A DNA stretch of 64,000 bases, from NCBI GenBank assembly GCA_933207985.1, contig OW240916.1, positions 78,891,201 to 78,955,200 on the forward strand. Direction: 5' to 3'. The position numbers and the translations under genes were made by a program. Shown here piece after piece: positions 33,430 through 44,354 of the stretch. The notes beneath the pieces were generated by a model. The model saw only the letters and a list, made by a program, of their open reading frames with translations, was not told the origin of the DNA and made no database searches. Within the stretch, counting starts at the first letter, position 1. Every line of letters starts with the position of its first letter. Source of the stretch: Pelobates cultripes. Its lineage: Eukaryota > Chordata > Amphibia > Anura > Pelobatidae.

Positions 33430-34478
33430 TGTAGCGGAGATGCAATATTCCACAGGGTATCTCCACTTATAATCCAAGTGAGACTCAGGAACAAGTAAAT
33501 AATAAATCCACAGGCAAGGTTTCCAGCAGGTAAAATAACAGCAATATCCCCACAGCAATCCCAATAACTGGACGACACACAGTTTCAGGAGCAGAACTGA
33601 AAGCTTTAATCCACAGTCTCCTTTTAAAGCATGCTCCCATGCAAGGGAGGGATTTACAATCATTAATACAGTAGCCAATCCTGTCCTGGTAACCTCCCAC
33701 ACATCTCCTCCCCTCAGCCAGCATCATAATCCCCTTATCCAGTACAGTAATTCCCCCCGTTTCTGGATGTACCCCTAAACGTAGGGGTACCTCTTTAAAT
33801 CCTACATCCCCGGATAGCCCTGATCTGGGTGAACAACATATCCAAAAATCACCCAGATCAGACCAGGGGTTCGGGAAATGTATGGAGGGAATAAAATGAC
33901 CGACCGCACTAACTGAGACAGCCGAATGAGGTTCCATGCGAATGGGCCCTGCGGTTGGTCCTGGCATAAGGGAACAAACTACACGAAAGCCTCTAGCTAT
34001 AGAGGCTAGGGAGGGTTCGCCTGTATCCCCTCGTTCGGTTCTTTCTATCTACCGAACGAGGGGCCGCTCAGTAGTTAGGAACCGAACGGACCGGGCTTGT
34101 GGAGGTCTCAGCGGTGTTCGCCTACTCGAGTGTCTGATTTTAGTTCCAGACACTCGACGGCAAAACACCGCTGTTCGGGAGTTTTAAAATGGTCGCCGCC
34201 ACGTGTTCGTTTGTCGAATGGCGGCCACCCCCGAGAACAAAGGACGGCTACTTAACTTGTCAATTACCCGTTCGCAACAATGTTGCAACGGGTAATTGAG
34301 GACACACTTCTCACAGGGGAGGTCTGGTTGTTCGGTAGTTTCATTCGAATAAACTAAGGGAATGAAACTACCGAACAATCAGATGAATACAAGTCTTTTA
34401 AAACATATAACACAGTAAATCACACGAATTCAGTTATGCACAATACATTTGCAGGACAGCCCGGGGCCATCCGCTACA
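33430..34478 (-). repeat. GMR1-like copy 1, 3' LTR
   Basis: TGTAGCGG...CCGCTACA, 1049 bp. It has many GTTCGGT/ACCGAAC motifs and the 'gacactcga'-type hairpin near 34120-34160. About 1% divergent from the copy at 39006. Confidence 0.93.
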
Positions 34479-34560
34479 CTGCTCCCCCTTGCCCACAAGC
34501 CGGCATACACAGTCTGATCCAACACGGATCGGCTTGGGGATGTCCGGGGATGCTCACGGA

Positions 34561-36118
34561 TCATTTCTCTAGGTCAGTTTGTCTTGACAACCCGTCAGCG
34601 TTTCCATTCTGTTTACCCGGGCGGTACTGGATATTAAAGTCAAAGGGCTGCAGCGCCAGACTCCAGCGCAGCAGCCTGGCATTGTCCCCAGCCACCCGGT
34701 TTAGCCATACTAACGGGTTGTGATCCGTGAGCAGGGAAAAAGCTTGCCCATACGGCTGTAATTTCTTTAGGGCCCACACCACAGCCAGGCATTCCTTCTC
34801 GATGGCGGCGTAGCTTACTTCTCGAGGTAACAGCTTCCGGCTGATGTAAGCCACGGGATGTTCTCCGCCATCGGCTCAGTACTGCTCCCAATCCAAACAT
34901 AGAAGCGTCTGTGTGGACAAGAAAACGTTTAGTTGGATTGGGAGCTGCCAAGACAGGGGCATTGGTCAATGCATCTTTCAACAGCTGAAATGTCTGCTCA
35001 CACTCCGGGGTCCAGGTCACTTGGCGGGGAAGGTTTTTACGGGTCAAGTCAGTGAGAGGTTTGGCCAGGGCACTATAGTTCGGGACAAATTTCCGGTAGT
35101 ACCCGGCCGTTCCTAGGAACGCTAATACCTGAGTCTTAGTCCTAGGGGTAGGCCATTGAGCTACAGCCTCTACTTTGGCTGGTTCTGGCTTCTGCTTGCC
35201 GCATCCTACCCGATGGCCGAGGTATTGTACTTCAGCCATTCCTTTGCTGCATTTGGTTGGTTTCAGCGTTAAACCAGCGGCCCTAATCCTGTCTAGGATC
35301 GCTCCTATATGGGTCAAGTGTTCCTGCCAGGTATTGCTGAAAATGGCAATATCATCGAGGTAAGCGCAGGTATAATCTTGGAACCCATCCAGGAAGCGGT
35401 CCACCATCCACTGAAAAGTAGCCGGGGCGTTTTTCATCCCAAACGGCATGACCTTAAATTGGTACAAGCCGAATGGGGTGACAAAGGCCGACTTAGGGAT
35501 GGCGTCTTGTGCTAAGGGGATTTGCCAATACCCCTTACACAAGTCAATAGTGGTGAGATAGTGCCCCCTCGCCATCCAGTCCAGTAGTTCGTCTATCCTG
35601 GGCATGGGATAGGCGTCAGATACCGTCTTCTCATTCAATCTCCGGTAGTCTACACAAAAACGGGTCGTGCCGTCCCGTTTTGGTACTAGCACTACCGGGG
35701 ATGCCCAGGGGCTGTCAGAGGGCTCAATCATCCCCAGCTGGAGCATCTCATCGATCACCTTGCGCATGTTCGCCCGGACCGCTTCTGGGATGCGGTACGG
35801 GGTCTGACGCATGGGAAGTTGCCCTGGGGTGTCTACTCTGTGAGTGGCCAGAGGAGTGTAACCAGGTACATTAGAGAAGATATCCTGCTTCTCCCTCAAC
35901 AGCTGTTGTACCTCGCTCCGCTCCTGTGGGCTCAACTGATCCCCCAGGGTGACTTCCCCTAAGTCTCCAGATAACTGACCCTCTCCTAGCAGATCTGGGA
36001 GAGGCAGACTGTCAAACTCCTCTGAGTTAGGCGCGCATGTGTCGGTCACTTCCTCAGAGCGCTCCTGGTAGGGCTTCATCATGTTCACATGGAGCATGCG
36101 TCGCCCCCCCAGTACCAA
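34561..36118 (-). pseudogene. GMR1-like copy 1 reverse transcriptase and RNase H
   Basis: The frame 34640-36118 starts in the spacer after integrase (LHVNMMKPYQERSEEV) and holds the RT: HRVDTPGQLPMRQTPYRIP, SPWASPVVLVPKRDGTTRFC, VDYRRLNEKTVSDAYPMPR, LTTIDLCKGYWQIPL, KVMPFGMKNAPATFQW and the catalytic CAYLDDIAIFS. The RNase H begins FLVHTDASMFGLGAVLS. A frameshift near 34870 moves the rest into 34561-34854 (ISRKLLPREVSYAAIEKECL, LTDHNPLVWLNR, NADGLSRQTD). An upstream frameshift from the integrase frame coincides with a 7-C run at 36104-36110. Active-site residues are intact. Confidence 0.92.
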
Positions 36119-37286
36119 CGCACGAGCCTATTATATACGTGGTGTCACACCATTGTTCTACCACCTTATAAGGGCCCTGCCAGGCGGCCTGCAGCTTATC
36201 GTGTCGGACAGGTTTTAAAATCAACACTTTCTGCCCGACCTGAAACCTACGGTCCCTGGCACCCCGATCATACCAGGTGCGTTGGCGGGTCTGAGCCGCC
36301 TGCAAATCCTCGCGTACCGTCTGGGTTAAGGCCTCCAGGCGGTCTCGGAATGCCAACACGTATGGTATGATGGGGGTACCGTCAGTGCTCCGTTCTCCCT
36401 CCCAATGCTCTCTGATTAAATCTAAAGGCCCTCGTACCCTGCGGCCAAACAATAATTCAAATGGGGAAAACCTAGTGGATTCCTGCGGCACCTCCCTGTA
36501 AGCAAAGAGGAGGTGAGGCAGGAATTTCTCCCAGTCCTTGTGGGTCTCTGCGAAGGTTCGGAGCATTTGTTTCAATGTACCGTTGAAACGTTCGCAGAGC
36601 CCATTTGTCTGGGGGTGGTAAGGGGAACTAATGACAGGCTTAATGTCACAGAACCTCCAGAGGCGCTGCGTGACTTCGGCGGTGAATTGGGTACCCTGAT
36701 CGGAGACAATCTCCCTGGGAAGTCCCACCCGGGAGAATATCTGCATCAGGGCTTCCGCTACTGTCTCAGCCTGTATATTCGTCAGGGCCACCGCCTCTGG
36801 ATATCTAGTGGCATAGTCTACTACTGTCAGGATAAATCTTTTACCTGATGGGCTCGCTTTGTTGAGGGATCCTATTAGATCAACTGCTACCCTACTAAAG
36901 GGTTCCTCGATTATGGGAAGGGGATGTAACTTGGCCTTGCGTCGGTCCCCCCTTTTCCCCACCCTTTGGCATGTATCGCACGTGTTGCAATACCTGCGCA
37001 CTTCCTGGCTAATTCCAGGCCAAAAGAAACTTTGCGTTAACCTGTGCCGGGTCCTGCTGACCCCTAAATGTCCAGATAGCGGAATGTCATGTGCTATCCG
37101 GAGTAACTCCGCCCGGTACCGCTGGGCTACCACTAACTGCCTCATCACGATCGGGTCTGACCCGGCTACCCACTTATCCGTCTCCCTATATAGCAGCTGT
37201 TTGTCCCAGATAAATCTGTCGCCCTCTCCCCCAGAAGTGTCTGCTGTCACCTTGTCCCTATACACCTGCAAGGTGGGGTAAGTCAC
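36054..37286 (-). pseudogene. GMR1-like copy 1 integrase
   Basis: An open frame in the same phase as gag-protease, separated from it only by the TGA at 37401-37403. The N-terminal zinc-binding HHCC motif is in HDIPLSGHLGVSRTRH and YCNTCDTC. The catalytic core has VAVDLIGSL (first Asp), REIVSDQGTQF (second Asp) and HPQTNGLCERFNGTL (Glu). The C-terminal region has FLPHLLFAYREVPQE, FELLFGRRVRGP and VLILKPVRHDKLQAAW. It inserts the cDNA into host DNA. The end is scrambled by the frameshift at 36104-36110. Its place directly downstream of protease, before RT, is the diagnostic feature. Confidence 0.93.
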
Positions 37287-37400
37287 TATCTCAGCTACAA
37301 ATTCGTTAGGAGGGGCCCAGGGAACACAGTCAAGTGAAGGGGAAGGGTCTCTTACCTGAACCTCCGGGAGTGTGTTGTAGTCCTGGGTGCGGGCCTGTTG

Positions 37401-38948
37401 TCAAGTAACCACAGGGTGGGCTTCTCCTGTGGTGGGTGCCTGGGGCTCAAAAGCAGATGTGAGCCTCCCCAGATCGTTCCCCAATAAAACCTCCGCCGGT
37501 AACTGCGGCATAAACCCCACCTCCACATGTCCTGCCCCCGCTCCCCAATGCAAGTGTACCCTCGCTGTAGGTAGCCGGTATACTGCTCCCCCGGCTACCC
37601 TGACTGCCACAGTCTTGTTTAGTTTAGCCTGGTCTGAGACCAGGTGGCTCTTTACCAGGGTGATGGTAGCCCCTGAGTCGCGTAGCCCCTGAACTGCTTT
37701 ACCCTCCAGATATACGGACTCCCTGTGATGCTGGCGGTTGTCAGCATTGGCCTGGACTGGATCCGCCTCGTGCAGTACTTCCCACTGTTCCACAGTTGTA
37801 ATGGGAACCGCTGAGCCATATGGTGTGGCCACAATATCCTGGTAGTGGTGGGCTGCGGCTGCTCTCGGTGGTGGTGGTGGACCGGGCCGGATCCAGGTGG
37901 AATGGTCCCGCAGTTGGGGGCATTCCCTTTTATAATGTCCCCATTTCTGGCAGTGGTGGCAGGGGCCCGACGTGGGCTGGCGGAAACGTGGCTGTGCAGC
38001 GGGCGGTGGTGGTGGTGGTGGTGGTAGGGGTCTCGGTGGAGCTGGAGTGTAGCTGGCTCCCCCAAAAGTTTTAAAAGGGATTTTTGGAGCTGCAGGTTTT
38101 TGCTGCCTGCGTGCATCTAGGTACTCATCTGCCTTCCTGGCAGCTTCGGTGAGGGAGGTAGGGTTTCTGTCCCTCACCCATTCCTGGACATCGCTGGTTA
38201 CCCCATCATAAAATTGCTCCAACAACACCATTTGTAATAAGTCCTCCATGGACCGAGCCTTATTGGACTGTACCCACCTCAGGGCGGCCCGATGTAACTT
38301 GCAAGCCCATTCTACATGAGAGTCCTTGTCATTTCTCTTTAGGTCTCTAAACCGCCGTCGATATGCCTCTGGCGTAATTGCATATCGGGCCAGGATCACT
38401 TCTTTTACTCTGTGGTAATTTCGAATTTCCCCATCAGGTACAGTTCTATAGGCTTCAGCAGCCTTCCCTGTGAGCTTCCCTGCTAAAATAGGCACCCACT
38501 CGTCTGGGCTAATACTATGCAATGCACACAGCCTTTCAAAGTCTTGGAGAAAAGCATCTATATCCTCCTCTGCTTCTACATACGTTTTAAATGCTTGGTA
38601 AGGAATTTTTGTCTTACCCTGTGTGATGGTAGCACTCCTCTCCAGCTGCTGTAGTGGCCTTTGACGCAGTATAAACTCCTGCACCTCTGTCATTGTCCTG
38701 GATATAATATCCGCTGTTGGATTCTCTCCATAAAAGGACAGCCTAAACTGCAGTTGTCTCTGGAACTCCTCTTTTTCAGCTCCATCTGCTGCACTCTGCT
38801 GCTCAGGGATTACCCTGTCCTCCTGCTGGTATTCAGCCATCACTTCTGCAATGTGGGTTGCTTTCCTTTTGTTGCTGGCTGCAATACCTTTCGCTTCCAG
38901 GAGATCTTTTAGCGTGGATCTTTTTAGCTTGGCATAATCACTCTCCAT
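37401..38948 (-). pseudogene. GMR1-like copy 1 gag and protease
   Basis: I place the start at 38946-38948 (MESDYAKLKRSTLKDLLEAK), because copy 2 has the same start and the longer upstream frame runs into the LTR. It has 515 codons to the TGA at 37401. A SAP-like N-terminus (LKDLLEAKGIAASNKRK) is followed by the capsid region (WVPILAGKLTGKAAEAYRTV, VEWACKLHRAALRW), a Pro-rich linker, and one zinc knuckle, CHHCQKWGHYKREC. The protease region has a central GLRDSGATITLV active site (D-S-G). The frame continues past the stop into integrase, so the TGA probably replaced a sense codon; readthrough is a less likely alternative. Confidence 0.9.
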
Positions 38949-39005
38949 CCGTATTCCATTAGTCCTTGTTCCTTTGTGAGTCTGGATCCCAGCGCTGCCA
39001 ACCAA

Positions 39006-40054
39006 TGTAGCGGAGATGCAATATTCCACATGGTATCTCCTCTTATAATCCAAGTGAGACTCAGGAACAAGTAAATAATAAATCCACAGGCAAGGTTTCC
39101 AGCAGGTAAAATAACAGCAATATCCCCACAGCAATCCCAATAACTGGACGACACACAGTTTCAGGAGCAGAACTGAAAGCTTTAATCCACAGTCTCCTTT
39201 TAAAGCATGCTCCCATGCAAGGGAGGGATTTACAATCATTAATACAGTAGCCAATCCTGTCCTGGTAACCTCCCACACATCTCCTCCCCTCAGCCAGCAT
39301 CATAATCCCCTTATCCAGTACAGTAATTCCCCCCGTTTCTGGATGTACCCCTAAACGTAGGGGTACCTCTTTAAATCCTACATCCCCGGATAGCCCTGAT
39401 CTGGGTGAACAACATATCCAAAAATCACCCAGATCAGACCAGGGGTTCGGGAAATGTATGGAGGGAATAAAATGACCGACCGCATTAACTGAGACAGCCG
39501 AATGAGGTTCCATGCGAATGGGCCCTGCGGTCGGTCCTGGCATAAGGGAACAAACTACACGAAAGCCTCTAGCTATAGAGGCTAGGGAGGGTTTGCCTGA
39601 ATCCCCTCGTTTGGTTCTTTCTATCTACCGAACGAGGGGCCGTTCGGTAGTTAGGAACCGAACGGACCGGGCTTGTGGAGGTCTCAGCGGTGTTCGCCTA
39701 CTCGAGTGTCTGATTTTAGTTCCAGACACTCGACGGCAAAACACCGCTGTTTGGGAGTTTTAAAATGGCCGCCACCACGTGTTCGTTTGTCGAATGGCGG
39801 CCACCCCCGAGAACAAAGGACGGCTACTTAACTTGTCAATTACCCGTTCGCAACAATGTTGCAACGGGTAATTGAGGACACACTTCTCACAGGGGAGGTC
39901 TGGTTGTTCGGTAGTTTCATTCGAATAAACTAAGGGAATGAAACTACCGAACAATCAGATGAATACAAGTCTTTTAAAACATATAACACAGTAAATCACA
40001 CGAATTCAGTTATGCACAATACATTTGCAGGACAGCCCGGGGCCATCCGCTACA
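39006..40054 (-). repeat. GMR1-like copy 1, 5' LTR
   Basis: 1049 bp, TGTAGCGG...CCGCTACA, aligned to 33430-34478 without visible large gaps. Followed on the right by CTGTC. Confidence 0.93.
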
Positions 40055-40404
40055 CTGTCCAAGTCCTTTCAGATATTAAATGGTATGTGGCAGGTGTGCC
40101 CATTTTCGCTGTTTTGTTTTTGCCCTAACCTTGGAAACCCTCCTTAATAGGTTATGTGATAATGGGGCAAGTTGGGGGTTGTGACTTCACCAGGGCCATC
40201 ATAATGTTCTGGCATATGCAAGTGTCCTATTATTTGTGATCATGTACCTGGACACCTCCTTACGAGAGATCTAGGCTGAATTTGCCCTGTATAGTTCTGT
40301 TTCAAACATTAAAATGAGTGACTGGAAATCCGAGATACTGAACATCAAATATCCCCAAGCCCAGTAGTGTATTCTTACTGGTTCCTTCCAGTTTAGATGG
40401 TGAT

Positions 40405-41497
40405 TGTTACAAAGACTCCGTTACACAAACTTGTTATATTATTATTCCTCGTTTTTGCTTATTTAGACTCTATTTAATGGCATTCAGACCAGGCGAACAG
40501 AGCAGACAAACTATTATAAAGCCTCATTCGTCAGTGGGAACGACCGACCACCCAGCCCTAGGCGTGTGCCGCCACTTAACCCCGTCACCCCGCAAAGTAA
40601 CAAATGGCCTACCACCCAGCCCTTGGTGTTTGCCGCCACTTAACCCCGTCACCCCGCAAAGTACCGAATAGCCGTCCACCCTGCAAGCGGAGTGTGCCGC
40701 TTATCAACCTGCCTTCCGGCATTGCGGTCTGCGGTTAACCGCAGGTTAAGTGCCTCTTCCAGGCAGCTCCATTCGTACTGCGAACGGACGGGACAACCAG
40801 ACGGGGAGCGGGATTCGCATGATTCTGTACCCGGCCTTCGCTCCATGAGGACAGCATCAAGGTCCCGCTGGCCATTGACGGACCCAAAAACATGGCCGCC
40901 ATCGAGGGCTTGGAAACCAACTACCGAACAGGATTTCATACGGTAGAAATCTCCTATTTTGTTTGTGGTAACTGGGCGCTATTCAAATACCTAATGCATC
41001 CAATGCAGAGCTACCGAACGATATGTAGAAAGGACTATATTCACTGGATAATGCCTGAATTATATATTTTTATGCTGTTTTCTGGGACATAATAAAGCAT
41101 GGTCGTTTTGGGCGCTTGGAGATAATTAGATTGTATAACCGTTGGCTTCATTATCTCCAAGCTGAGCGGGTACTAGTTTGAATGATACACTGTATGGGGA
41201 TTGGTTGAATACTTGTACGGTACCTGTATCCCATCAGGTCCAGAGGGGGCTGTCCCTGGACCTGGGGACTTGCATAAATTGCCATGCTTGTGTGCCATTA
41301 AAGCCAGTTCGTTTTGACCCTCAACTCGCAGCCTCGACTCATGTTGTAGGGATCCGGGAATATTAGCGCTCTTACAGATAGTGGGATATTCTACACTTGC
41401 AGATTCTACCGAATGGAACCACATTCGACTCTCTGACTTCGGGAACCAGGACATCCAAGCGATCAACACTCCTGCTAGACCGGGGGCAATCGTAACA
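40405..41497 (+). mobile_element. solo LTR of the GMR1-like copy-2 family
   Basis: A 1093-bp TGTTACAAAG...AATCGTAACA block inverted relative to the copy-2 LTRs. Near 41230-41490 it shares the 'cccatcaggtccagaggggg' and 'gctagaccgggggcaatcgt' type segments with them. A perfect 5-bp duplication GTGAT flanks it (40400-40404 and 41498-41502). 'aataaag' at 41090 is a likely polyA signal. With no internal region, it marks a lost full element. Confidence 0.92.
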
Positions 41498-41874
41498 GTG
41501 ATCAATGCAGATATGCTACATTGGCATCTGGCTCATAAGGGAATTGTTGCAGCTATTTAAAGTGATCATTCTATCGGTACCTGATTCCGTGATGGAGGAT
41601 TTGAAGAGGTGGGATTTTCATTGCCTCTATTGGTTGGACCAATATTATTAAGATGACTTTTCTATCTTTAAACAGTTCCAATTATGATCCTGCCAAGCTG
41701 TTTTAAACAACTCTGGGCAGAGGTTCTTAGATTTGTTTGTTGCGGTGCATCTCACTAACTGGCACATTCACAGCTAATTCTTTCCAATCTCAAGGGTGGT
41801 CTTCTGCTGCCAGATGTAGAAAAATACTGTGCTTCAGCCCACATTTCTTGAATCCTGTTCTAGTGTATGGTAGG

Positions 41875-42812
41875 ACTCCTTGTGGATGAGGAGTCCAACC
41901 TGTGCTGATGTAGCTGCCAACACACTGATCTTCTCTTGCATCTGCTGCTTGCTGTGGGAGAGAAGTGTGAGGTCATCTGCAAAGTTCAAGTCATCCAGTA
42001 GCCTTCACAAGGTCCACTGGATTCCATTTCTGCATTCGCTGGTGGATGTCTTTATGATCCAGTCGAGGGTGATGAGGAAGAGGAACAGAGATAACAAGCA
42101 TCCTTGTCGGACTCCAGTCTTCACCTGGAAGCTGTTTTTAAGCTTTCCTCCGTGGATCACTCTGCAGGTCATTCCCTTGTATGAGCTCTTGATCAGGTTG
42201 ACCACCATGGCTGGGAGGCAGTAATGCCGGAGGAGCTTCCGTAGGACCTCTCGATCCACACTGTCAAACGCCTGCTCATAGTCAACCAAGTTAATGTACA
42301 GCGATGAGTTCCACTCCAAGGACTGCTAGACTATGATGCTCAGCATTGCAATCTGGTCCATGTATGATCGATTTTGCGTGTTCATCTTGTAGTTGTGGAT
42401 TGACAACGTCCTTCATCTGCTCTAGGAGGATCTGATTGAAGACCTTGCCTGGCACTGACAGGAGTGTGATACCTCTGTAGTTTTTACAGTTGCTGAGGTC
42501 ACCATTCATTGGAAGCTTGATTAGATAACCCTCTTTCCAGTCAGTCGGTATCTCTTCTTCCTCTCAGATCTTCTCGAAGAGTGGGTACAGCATCTCCCCT
42601 GATGATTTCAGGTCTGCTTTCAGGGCCTCTGCTGGTATGTCATCAGGTCTAGCTGCCTTCCCATTCTTCATCATGGTGATGGCCTTCCTGATCTCTTCTC
42701 TAGTCGGCTTGCCACAGTTGATGGGGAGATCTTCATTGGCTGGGTTGTTGTCTGGTGGATTTAGTGGTGCTAGTCTGTTCAGGAGCTCCTCAAAGTGTTC
42801 AAGTTAATAAGA
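41875..42812 (-). pseudogene. RTE-like LINE reverse transcriptase fragment
   Basis: Minus-strand frames with several breaks. From N to C: a KAARPDDIPAEALK-type segment (42600-42680), GDLSNCKNYRGITLLSVPGK (42430-42500), SLYINLVDYEQAFDSVDREV (42240-42305, first Asp), GMTCRVIHGGKLKNSFQVKT then GVRQGCLLSLFLFLITLDWI (42060-42190), and a DDLNFADDLTLL-type catalytic box near 41955-42000. This pattern is that of 'endonuclease-reverse transcriptase' ORFs in the RTE-like group; the clade call is moderate. Both ends are missing. Confidence 0.8.
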
Positions 42813-42819
42813 GGACTAC

Positions 42820-43060
42820 ATTGGCTGCAGTGAGGATGCTTGTGACAACCAATCTCTTATATACCTAAAGCAAGAGCTGTATCTGGTGAAGGAGGTGGGC
42901 TGCCGGCTCAAATGCTGTGGGTTCTTCAGAAAGTTTTGTAATAACCGTATGGACAGCCTTCCAAAAAGGCTCCGACAAAATGTGCAATAAACTAACCACC
43001 TCCTCGCCACAATGCCAACAGATGTATGAAAGAGATAAATTATGTGAATGCAAATGTCAT
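42820..43060 (-). pseudogene. L1/Tx1 LINE C-terminal fragment
   Basis: The minus strand encodes YICWHCGEEVVSLLHILS followed by PFWKAVHTVI, the Cys-rich L1/Tx1 C-terminus also readable at 6830 and 58215. It lies opposite in strand to the LINE at 33120-41870, so it is a separate or inverted piece. Confidence 0.65.
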
Positions 43061-43068
43061 GTTCCTGC

Positions 43069-43741
43069 TGAGTAGGTCAGAGTGGAGACAATTGCCAGGG
43101 TTATGGGTTGAAACTTTATTTGTTTTTTTAGACATAACAATTTACTTGAAAGTAAGAATTAAGACAATATGCCACAAAAATGATACTTTAAGAGTTAAAA
43201 CAGAATAAAGGCAATATGCCACAAACAGGATATCTTGAAAGTAAATGAATAAAGTCTTTTATATACAAGTAGGTTTGAAGTTATTCCCAAGTAGATTAGT
43301 AGTTTATGGAATGTCACACTGCAGCTAGGTTCAGGATGATACAGGGCTGAAATGGTTAAAGCTGGTAAGTACTTTCAGTATAATATAGTACAGGTTGCTT
43401 ACAGGATTTTGCAGAGATGCAATAGTTGAAGATAAGAGTTTTAGGAGGATTTTGGCGACGGGACACATGGAGTCTCCATAGAGGATCAGGATGCTTTCAG
43501 GAGCCAGGATACAGGATGTTTTTTGTCAGAACACTGACTTCATTGTCAGAACACTGACTTCAATGTAAAGGCCATAAGAAGAGTTGGGTGTGTCCTTTAA
43601 AAACAGAAGTGGAAAATCATATGAAGCAGGTGAGAGCAACTGAGGATTAACTAGTGGCTAGAGAGGCCACTAGAGGTGAGAAACAGGAATTGCAGCAACA
43701 AAATAAAACAATTTCTTGGTTGTCAGGATAGGAACCTGACA
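43069..43741 (-). repeat. small LTR element, 3' LTR
   Basis: Runs from 'ggtcagagtggagacaattg' to 'aacctgaca'. It contains about 50 bp near 43363-43450 that is missing from the other copy. Confidence 0.65.
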
Positions 43742-43784
43742 TAATCCCCTCCTTCAAAAGTGGACTCTGGACGCGATGGTTTCA

Positions 43785-44195
43785 TGCAAACCTCAGAGGG
43801 ACAAAACCCATAAATTGAGAAAAAAGGAGACATTTTAGAAAATGTAGAGGGACGAAACCCTTAGGAGGATAAATCCTTTTAGCATCTGCAAACTTCAGAG
43901 GGACGGAACCCATAAATTGAGAAAAAAGGAGACATTTTAGAAAATGTAGAGGGACGAAACCCTTAGGAGGATAAATCCTTTTAGCATCTGCAAACTTCAG
44001 AGGGACGGAACCCATAAATTGAGAAAAAAGGAGACATTTTAGAAAATGTAGAGGGACGAAACCCTTAGGAGGATAAATCCTTTTAGCATCTGCAAACTTC
44101 AGAGGGACGAAACCCATAAATTGAGAAAAAAGGAGACTTTTGGGAAAAGTAGAGGGATGAAACCCTTAGGAGGAGAAATCCTTTTCTTTTTCTCA
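43785..44195 (-). repeat. 102-bp tandem repeat, about four copies
   Basis: Landmarks AACYTCAGAGGGAC at 43789, 43891, 43993 and 44095 give an exact 102-bp period. Each unit holds GAGGGACGRAACCC twice. As 102 is a multiple of three, the minus strand stays open as a 34-residue repeat (KFADAKRIYPPKGFVPLHF in each). Whether it is translated is unknown. Confidence 0.9.
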
Positions 44196-44354
44196 AGTTT
44201 TTTCACAGGTGATATGCAGGAGCTTGATTGCAACAAGCAATAAATCAATTTGCAGAGTTCTAAGAGGCTTCCAGCAATGATTGTTAGAACACTGGTTAAC
44301 CCTGTAGTCTCGGTTTAAGGCCTTTACATTCTCTCATGATATTACTGAGCATGT

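Larger units (their letters stand above)
33430..40054 (-). mobile_element. GMR1-like Ty3/gypsy retrotransposon, copy 1
   Basis: A complete element of about 6.6 kb in minus orientation, with two 1049-bp LTRs and a perfect 5-bp duplication CTGTC (33425-33429 and 40055-40059). Order along the minus strand is gag, zinc knuckle, protease, integrase, reverse transcriptase, RNase H. Placing integrase before RT is the arrangement described for the GMR1 group and is unlike ordinary Ty3/gypsy. A polypurine tract (AAGGGGGAGCAG on the minus strand) abuts the 3' LTR, and a primer-binding-like TTGGTTGGCAGCGCTGGGAT follows the 5' LTR. About a dozen LTR-LTR mismatches by eye, one in-frame stop and two frameshifts indicate a fairly recent but inactive copy. 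Confidence 0.93.
33120..41870 (+). pseudogene. L1/Tx1-type LINE ORF2 split by two LTR insertions
   Basis: Three plus-strand pieces make one decayed reverse transcriptase. Piece 1 (33120-33429) has DIIHLAQTVFIAG and LSMDVKKAVNRVDWGFMF, the L1-type first Asp region (LSLDAEKAFDRVDW in intact members). Piece 2 (40055-40404) continues through the palm with stops. Piece 3 (41498-41870) covers the region after the palm, including DLKRWDFHCLYWLDQ and a GGL.LPD-type motif near 41795-41815. The breaks are exactly at the target-site duplications of the GMR1-like element (33430-40054) and the solo LTR (40405-41497). Frameshifts and stops are frequent, so it was old when hit. Confidence 0.8.

Noticed and set aside
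37401..37403. TGA between protease and integrase as programmed readthrough
   Set aside because: Copy 2 has an open codon at the matching place and copy 1 has other frameshifts, so a mutation is the simpler reading.
43785..44195. 102-bp repeats as a possible CRISPR or coding gene
   Set aside because: The whole unit repeats with no unique spacer, and it lies between two LTR-like repeats; no start context or known domain supports a gene.
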